From Frankiales bacterium (GTDB taxonomy: Bacteria > Actinomycetota > Actinomycetes > Mycobacteriales > Geodermatophilaceae), in contig JAODNJ010000025.1 in the NCBI GenBank assembly GCA_025465155.1, positions 1-43,589 of the forward strand: a DNA stretch of 43,589 bases, written 5' to 3'. The translations under genes and the position numbers were made by a program. Positions 41,868 to 43,589 of the stretch are shown in pieces. Under the pieces are notes generated by a model. That model worked only from the letters and a program-made list of their open reading frames with translations, was not told where the DNA came from and searched no databases. Position 1 is the stretch's first letter. Every line of letters begins with the position of its first letter.

Positions 41868-42656
41868 CTACTGGAAGGCGTAACGGACCGTGATGCCGCC
41901 GTCGACCACGAGCGTGTGACCGGTGACGTTCCGGCTGAGCGGAGAGACCAGGAAGAGCAGGGCCGCGGCGATGTCCGCCGGCTTGTTCAGGTCGCCGGTC
42001 GGGATCAGCGATTCGTGGGCGGCACGGGTCTCGGGCGTCAGCAGGGCGCTGATGCGAGGCGTCGCCGTCGCGCCGGGCGCGACGGCGTTGACGCGGATGC
42101 CCCAGCGGCCGAACTCGACGGCCGCGGTCCGGACCAGCGACATGAGGCCGGCCTTCGCCGCGCCGTAGGCGGGATGGTTGGGCGCGGAGAAGAGCCCGGA
42201 GATGGAGGCGACGAACGCCATCGCGCCCCCGCCGGTTTCCCGCATGGCTCGGGCGCCCAGCTGCATGGCGAGGTAGGCGTGCCGCAGACACGTGGCGAAC
42301 TCGAAGTCCCACGTCTCGTCGTCGATGTCGATCAGATCCATCCAGCGCGCCAGTCCGACGATGTCCACCACGCCGTCGACCTTGCCGAACTCACCGACCG
42401 CCTTGGCGAACACGGCCTCCATGTCCTCGCGCACGGTGACGTCGACGGACATGGGAACGCCGTCCACCTCCTCCGCGATCTCGCGGGCCAGGTCGGGGTC
42501 CTTGTCGATGCACAGGGTTCGCGCGCCGAGCGCGGACAGCGCGTGCGCGGTCTGCCTGCCCATGCCCTGACCAGCACCCATCACCACGAAGCCCCGCCCG
42601 TCGAGTCGCAGCAGACTCGCGTAGTCAGGGACTTCCGTGTCGTCCGTCCGGGTCAC
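41868..42656 (-). CDS. Short-chain dehydrogenase/reductase
   Basis: A 262-residue SDR. The cofactor loop is GAGQGMG (~residues 27-33), DIVGLARW replaces NNAG, VASISGLF and YGAAK form the active site, and the ending is NVTGHTLVVDGG. The second strand ends LCIDKDPD, an Asp that favours NAD. GTG start with AGGAG upstream. It lies 31 bp after the SnoaL-like gene. Confidence 0.9.
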   Translation of the reverse strand: MTRTDDTEVPDYASLLRLDGRGFVVMGAGQGMGRQTAHALSALGARTLCIDKDPDLAREIAEEVDGVPMSVDVTVREDMEAVFAKAVGEFGKVDGVVDIVGLARWMDLIDIDDETWDFEFATCLRHAYLAMQLGARAMRETGGGAMAFVASISGLFSAPNHPAYGAAKAGLMSLVRTAAVEFGRWGIRVNAVAPGATATPRISALLTPETRAAHESLIPTGDLNKPADIAAALLFLVSPLSRNVTGHTLVVDGGITVRYAFQ

Positions 42657-42687
42657 GTGATCTCCTCTGATTGGTTGGCCGGCCGCG

Positions 42688-43143
42688 TCAGCGCGGAGGC
42701 TGTAGTACCTGCGTGTCGGGCCCGATGGCAGTCCGCCACACGCCCTCGACGGTGCGATGCGTGATCTGCCAGCCGCCGTCCGCGCGCCTGACGTCGTCGA
42801 CGTACCGCACGCCGATCACGAAGTCGTCGGTCCCTGATTCGCTGGCCAGGTGATAGGCGATGCCGTACGTGACGACATGAGCGCCGTCGTCCCCGACGAA
42901 GTCGGTGAGCTGGTTGCCGAAGAAGTGCATGGTCGTCCCGAACCGCTCGACCGCCTGACGCAACGGCTTGATGTACTCGGGATAGGCGCCGGAGTACTGC
43001 GTGCCGGTGACGTGCGCGTCAGCGGCGAAGCACGCGTCGACCTGCGCCCAGTCGCGGTTGTCGATGCCGTGGGCGTAGCGGCGAGCGAGGTCCTCGATCT
43101 GGATGCGGTCGAGAACGCGCTCCGATCCGGCGGCGACGGTCAT
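42688..43143 (-). CDS. SnoaL-like (NTF2-fold) protein
   Basis: A 151-residue protein of the SnoaL-like fold: IQIEDLARRYAHGIDNRDWAQVDACFAADAHV, then MHFFGNQLTDFVGDDGAHVVTYGIAYH, and WQITHRTVEGVWR. Members include polyketide cyclases, dehydratases and isomerases, and proteins related to dioxygenase beta subunits. GGAGGACCC lies before the ATG. It sits between a P450 and an SDR, so it may act on a hydroxylated cyclic intermediate. Confidence 0.87.
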   Translation of the reverse strand: MTVAAGSERVLDRIQIEDLARRYAHGIDNRDWAQVDACFAADAHVTGTQYSGAYPEYIKPLRQAVERFGTTMHFFGNQLTDFVGDDGAHVVTYGIAYHLASESGTDDFVIGVRYVDDVRRADGGWQITHRTVEGVWRTAIGPDTQVLQPPR

Positions 43144-43210
43144 GGGTCCTCCCTGGTCGAACGGTGGTTTCGTGACTGGTGGACGGTCGGTCGTTCCGGC
43201 CCGGCGACCT

Positions 43211-43242
43211 GTCCGGAAGGGCGGGCCGTCCGGACGGGCGGG
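43211..43242. repeat. Short imperfect tandem repeat
   Basis: Two copies of GTCCGGAAGGGCGGG with one mismatch, 17 bases apart, between the P450 and SnoaL-like genes. The second copy is part of a 12-base palindrome CCGTCCGGACGG. Confidence 0.4.
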
Positions 43243-43263
43243 GCTGTCCCCCGGTGCCGGCAG

Positions 43264-43279
43264 CGGTCGGAAGCGACCG
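43264..43279 (-). terminator. Hairpin after the P450 gene
   Basis: CGGTCG and CGACCG form a perfect six-pair stem with a four-base loop, starting two bases past the P450 stop. No U-run follows. Confidence 0.45.
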
Positions 43280-43281
43280 GC

Positions 43282-43589
43282 TCAGCGGGACACGGTGACG
43301 GGCAGCCGTTTGATGCCGTTGAAGAAGTTGGTCCAGACCCTGTCGACCGGACCGTCGATCTCGATGGAATCGAGGTGGGGGCGCAGCTGCCGGAAGGTCT
43401 CGACCGCCTCCAGCCGCGCGACGTGCGCGCCGAGGCAGAAGTGCGGACCGCCGCCGCCGAAGGAGACGTGCGGATTCGGCGAACGGCCCAGATCGAGCCG
43501 ACGCGGTTCGGCGAACACCGTCTCGTCGTGGTTGGCCGAGATCATCCACAGCGTCAGCCGATCGCCCGCGGACACGCGCTGTCCACCGA
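43282..43589 (-). CDS. Cytochrome P450, C-terminal part
   Basis: The gene runs off the window; 102 complete codons are present. The heme-binding loop FGGGGPHFCLGAHVARLE carries the proximal Cys ligand. Upstream GGQRVSAGDRLTLWMISANHDETVF is the usual strand and meander of bacterial class I P450s, and LGRSPNPHVSFGGG is typical of CYP families in actinobacterial terpenoid and steroid clusters. The first complete codon ends at 43587. No ferredoxin gene was seen. Confidence 0.95.
   Translation of the reverse strand, partial: GGQRVSAGDRLTLWMISANHDETVFAEPRRLDLGRSPNPHVSFGGGGPHFCLGAHVARLEAVETFRQLRPHLDSIEIDGPVDRVWTNFFNGIKRLPVTVSR

Noticed and set aside
1-43589. Insertion sequences, integrases, tRNA genes, CRISPR arrays
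   Set aside because: I looked for transposase or integrase motifs, regularly spaced repeats and tRNA-like cloverleaf ends, and saw none.

Overview
The window is very GC-rich (about 70% by eye), with GTG starts, 4-bp ATGA/GTGA gene overlaps and strong third-codon GC bias. This points to an actinomycete, perhaps of the Geodermatophilaceae/Pseudonocardia kind; the genus is a guess. No rRNA, tRNA, insertion sequence, phage gene or CRISPR array was seen. Almost the whole window is one catabolic island for CoA-linked breakdown of an organic acid, probably cyclic or branched.

Layout. 1-207: tail of a VOC-family gene. 228-1100 (-): IclR regulator. 1449-12997 (+): an eleven-gene operon with a small unknown protein, a thiolase-fold/DUF35 pair, both subunits of a Rieske ring-hydroxylating dioxygenase, two acyl-CoA ligases, an atypical crotonase, a CoA-transferase, an acyl-CoA dehydrogenase and an aldehyde dehydrogenase. 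13022-15567 (-): SDR, enoyl-CoA hydratase, DUF2889. 15667-17294 (-): a second DUF35/thiolase-fold pair. 17533-21006 (+): true thiolase, alpha-methylacyl-CoA racemase, acyl-CoA dehydrogenase. 21032-21885 (-): two-subunit MaoC-type hydratase. 22108-25145 (+): fused double acyl-CoA dehydrogenase and SDR. 25168-26784 (-): Baeyer-Villiger monooxygenase. 26830-29990 (-): ACAD10/11- or LvaC-like dehydrogenase, SDR and APH-type kinase, divergent from a TetR regulator and a zinc-free MDR oxidoreductase (30116-31767, +). 31790-32392 (-): flavin reductase. 32496-35899 (+): two SDRs and a third CoA ligase. 35924-40742 (-): a complete branched-chain-amino-acid-type ABC importer. 40875-43589 (-): two SDRs, a SnoaL-like protein and the 3' end of a cytochrome P450.

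How the parts may work together (inference). The ABC importer takes up a carboxylic acid, ligases make the CoA thioester, and racemase, dehydrogenases, hydratases, SDRs and thiolase run beta-oxidation of a branched chain. The DUF35/thiolase-fold pairs may cut C-C bonds as retro-aldolases, as Ltp2-ChsH2 does in steroid side-chain breakdown. The Rieske oxygenase, BVMO and P450 attack rings. The kinase/dehydrogenase pair may handle a 4-hydroxyacyl-CoA, as in the levulinate (Lva) pathway. The substrate is unknown.

Main finding. A recurring element, TCTGAC(A)-N4-6-GTC (or GAC), lies 17-93 bp upstream of the start codon in nearly every operon between 1.1 and 34.3 kb, on either strand, including the IclR/operon junction. 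It is absent from the APH/TetR junction, which has its own palindrome, and from the transporter end. This looks like the operator of one island-wide regulon.
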